NCBI GenBank assembly: GCA_963921825.1
Contig: OY997596.1
Coordinates: forward strand, 129,001 to 193,000
Source of the DNA: Erodium maritimum
Lineage: Eukaryota; Streptophyta; Magnoliopsida; Geraniales; Geraniaceae
DNA length: 64,000 bases
Reading direction: 5' to 3'
The notes under the pieces are model-generated. The model saw only the letters and a program-made list of their open reading frames with translations. It made no database searches and was not told the DNA's origin. Each line of letters opens with the position of its first letter. Within the stretch, counting starts at the first letter, position 1. A program made the translations under genes and the position numbers. Shown piece after piece: positions 1-10,394 of this stretch.

Positions 1-453
1 AAATTTTTAATAATATTTTCTAATAACCAGATTCACAACTTACTATGGATTATATTTTAAAAGTCAAATACGGGACATAATAGTTAAATGATGGTTCAAC
101 AATATTGATCTAAATGAAGTATTTATAGGCATTGACAATGAAATTGTTTTAACTCATTTTAATAATAAATAATAAATCGTATTATATCCTTTGTACATTG
201 TAATCAATTTAAGTCTAGTGGTCGAAATATACACCAACCATTAGTATATATACATATATATATAAAGGAGACTTCATGTGCGCACCGTCTGTATGGTGTG
301 AACTTGCGAGTCGCCATTATGTGGTATGTAAATCGTACTGATTTGGTTTGTAAACCTATAATAATGGTTGTAAATTCGAAAAATGGTTTGACAACCGTCA
401 ATCCTACTCCGATTGGCTTTAGGATTTACAAACCATTTTTTTGGGATTTACAG
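1..453. other. AT-rich intergenic DNA, no gene seen
   Basis: No coding region is supported here. The stretch is the 3' flank of the minus-strand Cys-repeat gene that ends at 454. Short phrases related to 'ggtttgtaaa' recur between about 340 and 440, but no element boundary could be found. Confidence 0.5.
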
Positions 454-1365
454 TCAATCTTCCGCTCCAAGACCTCTTGTTGCTGCTTTGGCATTATTAC
501 CCCCGACTGCTGCTTGTGCGTCATCACCACGAGGATCTGCACAAGGATCAACACAAGGATCTGCTGGTCCCAAACTTCTTGCTTCCGCTTTGGCACCTTT
601 ACAAGGATCGGCACAAGGATTTCCTTTTCCACCACCGCAAGGATCAGCACAAGGATTTCCTTTTCCAGCACCGCAAGGATCAGCACAAGGATTTCCTTTT
701 CCGGCACCACATGGATCATCACATGAATTTCCTTTTCCGACACCACAAGGATCAGCACATGGATTTCCTTTTCCGGCACCACAGGGATCAGCACATGGAT
801 TTCCTTTTCCAGCACCACAAAGATCAACACATGGATTTCCTTTTCCAGCACCACAAGGATCAGCACATGGATTTCCTTTTCCGGCACCGCACGGATCAAC
901 ACATGGATTTCCTTTTCCGACACCACTAGGATCAGCACATGGATTTCCTTTTCCGGCACCACAAGGATCAACACATGGATTTCCTTTCCCGACACCACAG
1001 GGATCAGCACATGGACTTCCTTTTCCGGCACCACAGGGATCAGCACATGGATTTCCTTTTCCAGCACCACAAGGATCAGCACAAGGATTTCCTTTTCCGG
1101 CACCACAGGGATCAACACAAGGATTTCCTTTTCCGGCACCACAAGGATCAGCACATGGATTTCCTTTTCCCGCACCACAAGGGTCAGCACAAGGATTTCC
1201 TTTTCCAGCACCACAAGGGTCTGCACAAGGATTTCCTTTTCTAGCACCACAAGGATCAGCACAAGGATTCGATCCTCCTAGATCTCTTGATACCGCTATA
1301 TCAGTACCTCCGATCAAGAACAAAACCATGTAGAAGAGCACGACGTAGTTAGCCTTTGATGTCAT
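454..1365 (-). CDS. Secreted Cys-rich protein with 18 tandem 12-residue repeats
   Basis: I do not recognise this family. The 303-residue product starts with a clear signal peptide (residues 1 to about 26, hydrophobic core YVVLFYMVLFLIGG). From residue 33 there are 18 uninterrupted copies of a 12-residue unit with consensus NPCADPCGAGKG. A partial 19th copy and a tail containing ADPCVDPCADP follow. The mature part has about 39 Cys, nearly all as C-x3-C pairs, with Asp, Pro, Gly and Lys; one unit has lost its second Cys (PSG). The frame stays open further upstream to 1488, but I chose the Met at 1365: it begins the signal peptide, and a TATA box lies at 1454-1461, so the upstream Met at 1488 would not be transcribed. 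Metal binding or a disulfide-linked wall or extracellular role is only a guess from composition. The repeat leaves other frames open on both strands; only this one has a signal peptide and a correctly placed TATA box. Confidence 0.72.
   Translation of the reverse strand: MTSKANYVVLFYMVLFLIGGTDIAVSRDLGGSNPCADPCGARKGNPCADPCGAGKGNPCADPCGAGKGNPCADPCGAGKGNPCVDPCGAGKGNPCADPCGAGKGNPCADPCGAGKGSPCADPCGVGKGNPCVDPCGAGKGNPCADPSGVGKGNPCVDPCGAGKGNPCADPCGAGKGNPCVDLCGAGKGNPCADPCGAGKGNPCADPCGVGKGNSCDDPCGAGKGNPCADPCGAGKGNPCADPCGGGKGNPCADPCKGAKAEARSLGPADPCVDPCADPRGDDAQAAVGGNNAKAATRGLGAED
622..1269 (-). repeat. 36-bp coding minisatellite, 18 units
   Basis: Eighteen head-to-tail 36-bp units encode the 12-residue repeat of the secreted protein, and a partial unit follows toward 600. 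Units differ mostly by single substitutions (A/V after the first Cys, A/V/G after the second Gly), with no frame-breaking indels. That suggests coding constraint or recent homogenisation. Confidence 0.88.
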
Positions 1366-1453
1366 TTTCGTAATTAATGATAGACAACCTTTGAATTTCC
1401 GAATTCTTTTTGTGGTGCTGGAACCTACGAATGCTATAAACTTGTTTGTACAT

Positions 1454-1461
1454 TTTATATA
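1454..1461 (-). promoter_or_regulatory. TATA box of the Cys-repeat gene
   Basis: TATATAAA on the minus strand, about 90 bp upstream of the chosen ATG at 1365. This predicts a 5' UTR of roughly 60 nt. Its position also argues against the more upstream in-frame Met at 1488. Confidence 0.55.
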
Positions 1462-1836
1462 GTAAGGAGACGTCATTTTATATGACACTCTTTGCTATTT
1501 GTTTGTGGTTTTACATGCGTGTCTCCGAAAATCTTTCTACCTTTAATTTTCAAACGAAAAATTGATTACTATACATAGTTAATAATTGTGCTATAAGAGT
1601 GAGATTTATTTCCTATATCTTTCTCCTATAAAATTTCAGCACCAAACAATTTTTGGTGATTTGAATTATTATGTAATTACCTTCGATTGTAATCCAACAT
1701 TATTGAACTAAAATCCAAAAAGTAAATGATTTTATTATTTTGAATACTTTATTAGTTTCATAGAGTTTGATTAATTAAAAAAAGATTTCAATTTTAATTA
1801 ATTAATAGAATCGTAGTTATACATTAATTTATTATA

Positions 1837-3582
1837 GTGTTAAATATATTTTGGTATCTTCATGTTCGGTCCATAGACTTTTTGGTACCTTTATGTTTGT
1901 TTAATACATTTTGGTATCCTTACGTTAGATACGCGGACCTTTTGGGCATTTGGGGTTAAAAAATTAACAGATGAAAGTTAAATGACCATTTTACCCTTAT
2001 GCTGATTAAGTTGACTTTTGATTTTAGTGTGGAAAGACCAATTTACCCTTATACTGATTTTTATTTTATTTTATTAATTTAGATAATATTTCATATTAAA
2101 AATTTATAATAATTTTATATTTTGTTTTGTTTTAAATATTCATAATAATTGTAATTATTTTTATAATATACTTATTTTAATTTTAATTTTTAATTTTATT
2201 TAATATTTTTTTTTTCTAATTTTAATTATTTCTTTTAAAAATAAATTAATAATTATTTTTACACTTTTCTAAAAAATAATTTATAGTTTAAAAGTAACAA
2301 TCATTGTTATAGATTTTTTTCTATTTATTTTTGTTAAATTATCAGATTTTTTATTATATTTATATTCGAAATTTTAATTAAAAATACAAGAAAAGGAAAG
2401 CTCTTCGTTATCTTTCCGAACTCCTGAACCAGCTCAATTTTACAAAGAATATCAACAGAGAACATCGGCAAACCCATATCTAAAAATTTGACATTTTCAT
2501 ATTCCCCAGCCATATATTGGATTCAACATCGTTCCTGCACGATTAATGAACAATAACATTTCCATATTCCTCAGCCACAAACTAGAAATACTCGTTAAAC
2601 ACAAACAGAAATACACGATTGAACACAAACCACACAAACCAATAATACACGATTCGACACAAACCCAGAAACCCCCAACCACCATCGATGGAGACCTCGA
2701 GCTGCATGCTAGATTATGATTGATTTGTAGGCGTTCGTGAATCCCCCAGCCATGACGTCCTTTGAGCCTCATGCTTTGAGCTTCTCGAACCTCCTTCCCT
2801 ACACCTCCTTCGGGCAAGATCAAGAGCCGACCTACTCGCTCTCGGACTGAACCTCGTCCTTCTCTATGGATGGTAGTTTCATAACAAAAAGTCGAATTAA
2901 AAGCCAGAAAAGACGAGTGGATTTGTCTTTGCCGCTAAAGCTTACTTCTTCTTAAAAGGATATATGTCATTTCACTGAAGACCAAAGACCGCGAGACAAA
3001 GGATTGTGTTGTCCGACGCTCCCTTGTCGGAGCTACAACTCCAATTCTACAGCGGCAAACACAACCTTGAGACGGCGATGATGACGATGGTTGCGAACTT
3101 CAAATATGGTCGTCGCGCCCTTATCGGATAAGACGCACCAGCTCTAGCTCTAGTGTTGAATCGAGTGTTAAAATGAATCGAGTGTTTAATAGATTAGGTG
3201 TTGAATCGAGTCACAATTAGGTTTTTGATTTTTTTTTGTTTTTCATTTATTTAATTATTTAATTTATTTTTTAGTCTTTTCTAATGGTTATTGAATTTTA
3301 CTTATTTTTATTATTATTATTATAAGAGGGTAAAATCTTAATTTATTTATTAAAATACATAAGGTTCAAATGATCACGGGCAAAATTGTCATTTCACTAG
3401 CCACTTAACTGGCACATGTGTCACATGACTAACGGAATGGATTATTCTGTTAGTTTTTTTAACGGAATATGATCAAAAGATCCGTGGACCGAACATAAGG
3501 GTACCAAAATATATCAAACAAACATAAGGGTACCAAAAAATCTGTAGAATCGAACATAAGAGTACCAAAATGTATTTAACCC
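1837..3582. mobile_element. Non-autonomous MULE-like element with long inverted ends and 9-bp target duplication
   Basis: The left end (GTGTTAAATATATTTTGGTA) and the inverse of the right end (GGGTTAAATACATTTTGGTA) match with few differences, and the inverted similarity continues for about 150 bp. The ends are flanked by perfect 9-bp direct repeats TTTATTATA at 1828-1836 and 3583-3591. A 9-bp duplication with G-starting inverted ends is characteristic of Mutator-like elements. The interior (about 2000-3400) has no transposase. The stretch 2400-3150 is less AT-rich than its surroundings and could be captured host DNA, but I recognise no protein in it. Confidence 0.82.
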
Positions 3583-3591
3583 TTTATTATA

Positions 3592-3841
3592 TTCATAATC
3601 TCAAGAACTTCACTCTACATCTATTTCATTCCTTTTTTAAACTCTTCTCTTTAACTCTTATTTCATTCAACTTATTAGTTTCGTCATCAAAATTATATCA
3701 TTTTTTAAGAACGGACTCACAACCTGGATACAATATTTACCAATAAAAATTATTTCATGTTCTAATAAAAATTCAATCTTAATAAAATCTGATTTACTAT
3801 CTAATTAAAATATTGTATAATTCAATGAAAACACTGATAGA
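3592..3841. other. AT-rich intergenic DNA, nothing recognised
   Basis: Low-complexity AT-rich sequence between the MULE-like element and the LINE-type remnant. No coding frame or repeat with definable ends was seen. Confidence 0.4.
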
Positions 3842-4610
3842 TTTTTTTTATATAAGCTAAAAGTTTATTAAGCAAACGCTCTACAAGAAAGTAGAACAAA
3901 ACAGGAAAGTGGTCCTCAAACAAGGACCTTTTCATCAAACCATTACAACTACAAGAGCAAAACAGATAGCAAAACAAACCCAAGTAAGACAAAAACAAAG
4001 GAAGCCGCTCAAAATTGTCGCCTACCCTGCTTGCGTCTTACCCGGGTTCAAGCACAGAAAACGATTAGAAACCAAAATAGGGGTTATAGCTTTTCCCGAA
4101 CACGCATCAGGGATAACCTCGTCCTCACTATCCTCGACATCCTCCTCAAGACGCTGCTGGATGTCTAAAGATTGTTCAAGCAACAAAGGAGCAAGATCAA
4201 AAGCCTTTTTACTAATTTTCGTGCTAAAACTCCAACCACTCGAGCTATCCTTCTTGGAAATATTAACAATACATCTTCCCGAATTGCCTCCTCTATCAGC
4301 AGAAGTTTTAGCTCTTGTCTGATAGAAAACAATCGGAGGAACAATCACCTTTGACTGACCCTTCTTAGGGCGGCCACGTCTCTTTGGTTGAGCTACATTG
4401 TTGTGAATCGTAGTGATTGCCATCGGAGGTCTAAGGAGAACCTCCTTTCACAGACTAAGTTGTTGGTCCCCAGTCGAAGCACCAGCCTCATTTTGAGTTC
4501 CAACATCCAACTCCCCAAAAGCCTCTTGTTGGGTTTCATGTTCGAAGCCTAGTAGATTCTCCGATTGGGCCTCAGCAATTTTGGGGCCTCCTGTTATGAT
4601 CGATTTTCAC
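3842..4610 (-). pseudogene. LINE ORF1-like tail remnant with AT-hook motif
   Basis: On the minus strand a 133-residue frame (4423 to 4022) carries KRRGRPKKG near its start, an AT-hook-type basic motif, followed by an acidic stretch (EEDVEDSEDEV). The frame continues upstream to about 4600 with one stop. A sequence with AATAAA-like and A-rich character follows near 3842-3875 (seen as a T-run on the plus strand), as at a retroposon 3' end. Basic GRP tails of this kind occur at the C-terminus of plant LINE ORF1 proteins, and LINE ORF2 debris lies next door, but in the opposite orientation. No diagnostic domain is visible. A decayed host AT-hook protein is possible. Confidence 0.3.
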
Positions 4611-4816
4611 CTAAACTTGTTTTGATAATAAATATAATTTTTTTTATAACCTCCCACATGATGTCAATATAAAATGTTCAACACCTTTAACTAGAGATAC
4701 TTTTGTCATCTGTTTTTTCCCTGTACAAATATTGTTTGTCTGTTGTGGTTGGAAATTGTAGGGAAAATGTCATGAAGTAATGGAGGGTTTTTAAGTGTGC
4801 TTAATAAAAGTTGGGT
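4611..4816. other. Short AT-rich spacer
   Basis: Spacer between the minus-strand ORF1-like remnant and the foldback element; no feature recognised. Confidence 0.35.
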
Positions 4817-5277
4817 TAAATATCGAAACTTATTCTTGAGTGTTGGTCACAAACACTATCTACCCAACGTTTCAAAATGACAAATGCACTACCTTAAGAA
4901 TTGGTCACGATTTTTTTGGTAAAAATGGATGGAATATTCCATTATGTTAGTCATATGACCTCAAGTGTCATATAATGAATGATAAAATGACGTTTTCCCT
5001 TACTTATTTGACTTCTATACATTTATAAGGAACACTACCATTGTACCCTCGTTATTGTTCCTTATAAAATGTATAGATGTCAAATACTTAAGGGGGAAAA
5101 TGTCATTTTACCATCCATTATATGACACTTGAGGTCAAATGACTAACATAATGGAATATTCCGTCTTTTTTTACTCACAAAATCGTGTGACCAATACTTA
5201 AGGTAGTGCATTTGTCATTTGAAACGTTGGGTAGTGTAGTGTTCGTGACCAATACTTAAGAGTAAGTTTCGATATTT
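4817..5277. repeat. Foldback element, near-complete 460-bp hairpin
   Basis: Two arms of about 220 bp (4817-5036 and 5058-5277) are inverted copies of each other around a centre near 5047. Examples are the outer 'aaatatcgaaact' against 'agtttcgatattt', and 'attccattatgttagtcat' against its inverse near 5145. The transcript would fold into an almost fully paired stem. The ends were not defined well enough to call a target duplication. It lies directly upstream of the LINE ORF2 remnant. Confidence 0.72.
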
Positions 5278-5284
5278 CGTGACC

Positions 5285-7512
5285 AATCAAGTGAATGGTG
5301 TAGTTGGGGGACATGGTTGGAGACGTTGGTTAAGGATTACTTTGAGGGTGTGTTTCGGTCGGGGGACTCGCGCAACAACATAGTTAGCAAGCTCATTCTA
5401 AGTTCAATAACCTAGGATGACAATGAAGAGCTGTTGTGCCCGGTGGAGCAGGAAAAGGTTAAACAAGCCTTATTCAGCATGAAGGCTTTAAAACACCGGG
5501 ACTTGATAGTTTGAAACCCAAGATTTTATCAACAAAACTCGGGGACTTTTAGGTGAAGTGTAGGGGATATGGTGAAATTGGTGTATAGGGAGGGGCAGAT
5601 GCCACTCGATTTGAACGATAAAAATGTCGTACTTATCCTGAAGGTACAATGATCGGAAATAATTACTAAATTTTGATCGATCACACTATGTAATGTCCAA
5701 TATAAATTGGTTACGAAATTCATTGTTAATATGATGAAGGGGTTGCTTCAAAAAGTCATCTTAGAGTCACAAAGAGCTTTTATGAAGGGACATTTGATTG
5801 CTGATAATATAGACCTATTGGGAGAAATTATACACCATTTGAGGGAGGGGTGGGGGTGGGGGTGGGGGAAGAGAGGAAGCCAATGTTTAATGGCTATGAA
5901 GGTTGATATGAGCAAGGCCTATGATAGGGTCGAATGGGACTATCTGGAGAAGGTTATGAGACGAATGGTATTTGCAGAGATGTGGGTTCAGTTAATTATG
6001 ACTTGTGTAAGGTCAGCCAAGTTGTGGATCGCGACTGAAGGAAGAACCATTGGACCGTTGTTGATTGGAAGTGGCCTGCGGTAAGGTGACCCTTTGTCAC
6101 CATACTTATTTATCATTTGTGTTGAAGGGTTATAACGTCTCATAGAGAAAGAAGAGAGAGAGAGAGGGGAGGATTTGGGGTGTAGAATAGCACGACAAGC
6201 CCCTAATATAACCCATGTATTCTTCGTTGATGACATCCTTATTTTCTCGAGGGAGTTTGAGGAGGAGGCGGGGGCATGGAAAGATTTGCTGAGGACATAT
6301 GAACAGGCGTCAGGAAAAGTGGTGAATTTGGAGAAGTCGGTAGTGATGTATAGCCCAAATACAACGGAGGAGACAAGGTTGGCAGTTAAGAGAAAGCTAG
6401 AAATGAATGAGATGGATGATACTGGGTTGTACCTAGGGCTCCCGTCGATCGTAAGCATAAGTAAGTGTGATAGTTTCAAATTTATTATAGAAAGAATATT
6501 GAACAGGCTGAAAGATTGGGATGAACTGTTGTTGAGTAAGGTATGGAAAGAAGTGTTAATCAAAGCCTTGATTCAAGCCTTGCTTATTTAAACAATGGGG
6601 GTGTACAACATTCATATTCGTTTAATTCAGGAGATAGAGGTGTTGATGAACATGTATTGGTGGAGCCATGATGTGAGATAGGGAAAAGGCATAAGGTGGA
6701 GAAGTTGGGGAAAGCTTTGCCAACACCAGTTGTAGGGAGGATTAAGGTTTAAACACTTTCAGGACTTCAATGTTGAAATGTTAGCAAAGAAGGGATGGAG
6801 ACTTTTGACGAGCCCAGGTAGTTTAGTGGCTCGCGTAATATAAGCTAAATATTACCTAGGTAGTGATTTCCTTCAGGCTCGTCCATAACATGGAAGTAGT
6901 TATGTAAGGTAGAGCATCATGTCGAGCCAGGAGATTGTTAAATCGGGGGTCATGAGGAGGATCGGGAATGAGGAAGTAAGTTTGGTGGTAGGGGAGGCGT
7001 GGCTTCCCACATAATCGGGTATGGTGCCAGACAATGGGATCGGAGATGAGGGAGTAAAGGTGAGCAAATTCATTTGGGAAGACCGACAGAAATGGAATAG
7101 GGGCGCCATTTAAGAATATTTTGATGTGGAGACGGCGACGATGATCATTTCACTACCATTGCTCGTCATACCTATTGAGGATAGTTGGTATTGGTGGGGT
7201 TGTAGGGACGAGGAGTTTCGTGTTAGAGAAGCATATAGATACATTCAGAGGTAGAGTGAGAGATGGAATAGAAAGGATAAAGACGTTTTCCCACATTCTA
7301 TGGTGACCTCGGGTAAGGGAGGGAGACGGGATCAGGTCCAAATCTGAGAGAGGCCGGACGCAGGTCAGGTTAAAATAAATGTAGATGAGGCTGTGTTAGA
7401 TCACGAATGCGGTGGAAGTGGAATCATTTGTCGGGATGATCAGGGATTGGCTGGGAAAAAAAGGAGCTTAGTAGTTCTAGGGTACCGGAATCCGGAGCTA
7501 ATAGAGGTTCTG
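5285..7512 (+). pseudogene. L1-type LINE ORF2 remnant (RT, zf-RVT, RNase H), 5' truncated
   Basis: Translated pieces on the plus strand follow plant LINE ORF2 order. The pre-RT region YFEGVFRSGD is near 5340. RT follows with KVDMSKAYDRVEW at about 5900 and the catalytic FVDDILIFS at about 6217. The zf-RVT stretch includes MLAKKGWRLLTSP around 6780-6810. An RNase H start, INVDEAVLDHECGGSGIICRD, begins near 7376. The endonuclease domain is missing. Many stops and frameshifts (for example the stop at 6589) show it is long dead. Gypsy element A inserted inside the RNase H codons at 7512; the remaining RNase H part resumes at 46026. Confidence 0.85.
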
Positions 7513-8261
7513 TGTCACGCCCCAAATCCGGTTTTGACCGGACTCGAGACGTGACTAAAGATTTACAGTAAAACAAGAAGAATAAAAGTAAATAAAGTTC
7601 CAAATGATATAAAGCCTTCAAAATGTAAAGAGTCACAACTCAGTCAGTAAAGCACAAATTCCAACATAAAAAGGGGTACACGTCTCTAAAACTAGCTAAA
7701 CCCTCAACAGCTCCCAAGCTCCGAGAGTCCGGCTAGTCCTGCTCCCGCTCAACACCTGAAACACCACAAAGACAGGAGGGGTGAGCTTACGCTCAGTAGG
7801 GAAAATGCATAACCAAGACGACCTTTCAGTTTAAATAACAGAAGTTCACAAGTTCATTCAAATCTTAATAAGACGAGAAACCAAACAGATGATGAAATAC
7901 GGAGGCAAACCGAAGGTTTAACAATTTCACAGTCAATAATAATCATAGGGAAATTAAGGGAATCAATGTATTTCTTTGAAAATCATTAGAAAACAGGGCG
8001 TCCAATTAATGACGTGGGACATGAGGTCACCACCCTCCGATCCACAATACTCGTTGTGTCATGTCGGATTTTCCCTCGGTCCAGAGGAGACGCATGACAT
8101 CACAAAGAAGTTTAGCGTCGAGAATACCGGTAACAACCCCTAAGGGCGCTTATCGTCGGGATTCTCGGAAACGTCTCCAAAGGACCATATGTCATAGGGA
8201 ACCAAGGTAATGCTCCCGCGAGACGCATACACTTGGGTGAAATAACAAGAAATCAATCCCC

Positions 8262-8512
8262 GCTGGGTAAACCATCCAATTGCCCCGCAGGGTCCAATGC
8301 TCAGTGCCTCGTAGGGTCCAATAATCAATGCCCCGTAGGGTCCACAACCATTGCCCGCAAGCTCAATAACCAATGCCCCGCATGGCCCACAACCATTGCC
8401 CGCAGGCTTAATAACCAATGCCCCGCAGGTTCCACAACCATTGCCCGCAGGCTTAATAACCAATGCCCTGTAGGGTCCACAACCATTGCCCGCAGGCTCA
8501 ATAACCAAACTT
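8262..8512. repeat. About 45-bp minisatellite inside LTR A
   Basis: Degenerate tandem units of the type 'ccccgcagggtccacaacc' plus 'attgcccgcaggctcaata' repeat about five to six times. The same array is in the other LTR of A at about 43845-44100, with differing unit number and substitutions. A shorter related version occurs in both LTRs of element B. Confidence 0.8.
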
Positions 8513-8721
8513 AGAAATACACACGTTCATCAATACACACTACACGGGATTCATACCCACAATTACACTTACCATCATACTTACCATCCGCACTCCATCG
8601 GTCTATCACTCACCCGATCATATCCTTTAGCACAACCAATTACACTCAATCATTCATCCAACCATTCAATCATTTAAGCATGCACTCGATCATTTAAGCA
8701 TTCAAGCATGCATTCAATCTA

Positions 8722-8934
8722 GGGTAAACTTCATCCCACTACCCTAAAAAAAGTTAAATTCCAACCCACTACCCTAACGAAAGTTAGTTGCATCCCACTA
8801 CCCTAACTTTCAATTTAGTGTCAAATAAGTACCCAACCCCTTACGGCGTCAGTTTTTGGACGGAAAAGGCTGGCACATGCCTCGCATGTGCCACTAAGTG
8901 ATGCGGAAAGACGGATTTACCCTCCTATCTCTTC
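8722..8934 (+). repeat. Left terminal inverted repeat of the MULE
   Basis: About 213 bp, inverse of 15289-15500. The outer 100 bp contain three spaced copies of a 'CCCACTACCCTAA' phrase (near 8735, 8765 and 8793), a plausible set of transposase-binding sites. The end nearest the interior probably also acts as promoter of the GRF zinc-finger gene. Confidence 0.92.
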
Positions 8935-9079
8935 TTCTTCTCTAACACCCACGACCAACAACCTTCTCTTTCTGTCTCAGACACACGCGAAGCTCAGACA
9001 CGAGACGAAGCCGACGACGATGAGTAGGAGTGAGGGTTGCAGATAGAAGAAGAAGGATTGGGTCGAAGGGTGTAGTTCG

Positions 9080-9572
9080 ATGAAACAACAGTCAAAGGCG
9101 ACAAGGTCTGGTTTGAAGAAAATGAAGATCGACGAGTTGTACTGCTTCTGTGGAGTTCCAACAGCCATACGTACGTCGAGGACAAAGGATAACCATGGAA
9201 GAAGGTTTTCTGGTTGTGGGAAGTACAGGGTAAGCTCTGCAATTGATTACCCGTGTAGTTCAATTTCTGTGAAATTTAGGGTATTTGTGATTTAGGGGTT
9301 TTTGTGATTTAGGGTTTATTTGTGATTATCTCGTTTTCCCTGCAACTGATTTAGGGTTTAATTGTTTGTGTTCATAGAAAGGGTGGAAGTGCAATTTTTT
9401 CTGCTGGATTGATGAAGAGCCGTGCCATGTTGGGGAAATTCCTGTAGGTGGACAAGAGGAAATCAATATGAGGGTGAGGATGGAGGTGGATCTGAAGAAA
9501 GATATACCCAGAAATTTCATTCTGGTGTTGTTCATCATTGTAGGGTTGTTTCTGTATTTTGTTAGGTCATAG
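9080..9572 (+). CDS. GRF-type zinc finger protein with C-terminal membrane anchor, encoded in the MULE
   Basis: Two exons are inferred, 9080-9229 and 9378-9572, joined at AGG|GTAAGC and TTCATAG|AAAG with the frame kept. They give 114 residues. Residues 20-62 form a GRF-type zinc finger: YCFCG, then TSRTKDNHGRRFSGCGKYR, then WKCNFFCWIDEE. The putative zinc ligands are C22, C24, C47 and C55. After a charged linker, residues of about 95-112 (FILVLFIIVGLFLYFV) form a single hydrophobic helix right at the C-terminus, so the protein looks tail-anchored. GRF fingers bind single-stranded nucleic acid in known proteins, and they occur repeatedly in plant transposon-associated genes. The gene runs opposite to the transposase and has no stop or frameshift, unlike the transposase. 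Its role in transposition is unknown. Confidence 0.68.
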
Positions 9573-9589
9573 ATTAGGTTGAATTCCTT

Positions 9590-10070
9590 GTATTGGGTGA
9601 TGGGTACTGATGTGAGATGTTGTATTTTAAGCAAATGGAAATGGAAATTGAAATTGCCTGGTTTTGTGTTCAATTTGTTGATGGGTACTAATCTGAAAAA
9701 TGTAAATTGCCTGGTTTTGTGTTCAGTTTGTTGATGGGTATTAATCTGAAAAATAGGTTTAGAAGATAATGGAAAATGACATAACATGTGAAATAAGCAT
9801 ATTTGTACAAGGAACTGATCAAAAAACATGGATGTGAAGGTAATCTGAAAATGCGCATTACTCATGGATTTGAAGTCAAGCATATGCCAAGATGGGTACT
9901 AATTTGAAATTGAATATGGGTACTAGTATGGGAACTTGGTTTGTATGGTAAATGTGTACTACTATAGGAAGATGGTTTGTATGGTAAATGGGTACTAATT
10001 TAAGTGGAAAATGAACAAACTTGGTTATGGGTACTAATCTGAAAGTACAAGAAACTAAAAATTTTGACAT
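9590..10070 (+). repeat. Dispersed GGGTACTAATCTGAA motif cluster in the MULE
   Basis: A short phrase close to GGGTACTAATCTGAA recurs about eight times (near 9602, 9683, 9736, 9842, 9892, 9913, 9987 and 10026), all on the plus strand. Two of the copies belong to a local duplication of about 65 bp ('aaattgcctggttttgtgtt...'). Related copies recur in the transposase intron at 11988-12140. Confidence 0.7.
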
Positions 10071-10394
10071 GACCCATTTGTTCTTGGGTTTGAAAACCTG
10101 TAGTATGGTAAATTGGAATGCATAGTTACAGTAAAAAAATTATGGAACCATTACCTATGAAATAAATTGACAAGCATCCAATGTTACCAAAGGGATTTAC
10201 AATTCACATGTTCAACAACCAAAAGCAAAAGGTTGTAAAGCCTTACACAAAAAAGCATCCATGTCCCCATCATACATGTGCACAACCTACTTTGCACATT
10301 AATTATTTGTCCAACCACCACAAAAGTCCAAATTAACTAGTTCCCAAAAGACCACATGTTCCTACACACAAACCCAAAATAAAGACAGTAAACC

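Noticed and set aside
622..1269. Regular array considered as CRISPR-like
   Set aside because: Units are contiguous with no unique spacers, encode a protein repeat, and the genome is a plant's.
413..1333. Plus-strand frame of 306 codons and other frames over the repeat array
   Set aside because: No signal peptide, no TATA context, and explained by a stop-free 36-bp repeat; the minus-strand frame has both signal peptide and TATA box.
2497..2823. Minus-strand frame of 108 codons inside the MULE-like element
   Set aside because: No recognisable domain and only a chance-length frame; kept only as possible captured DNA.
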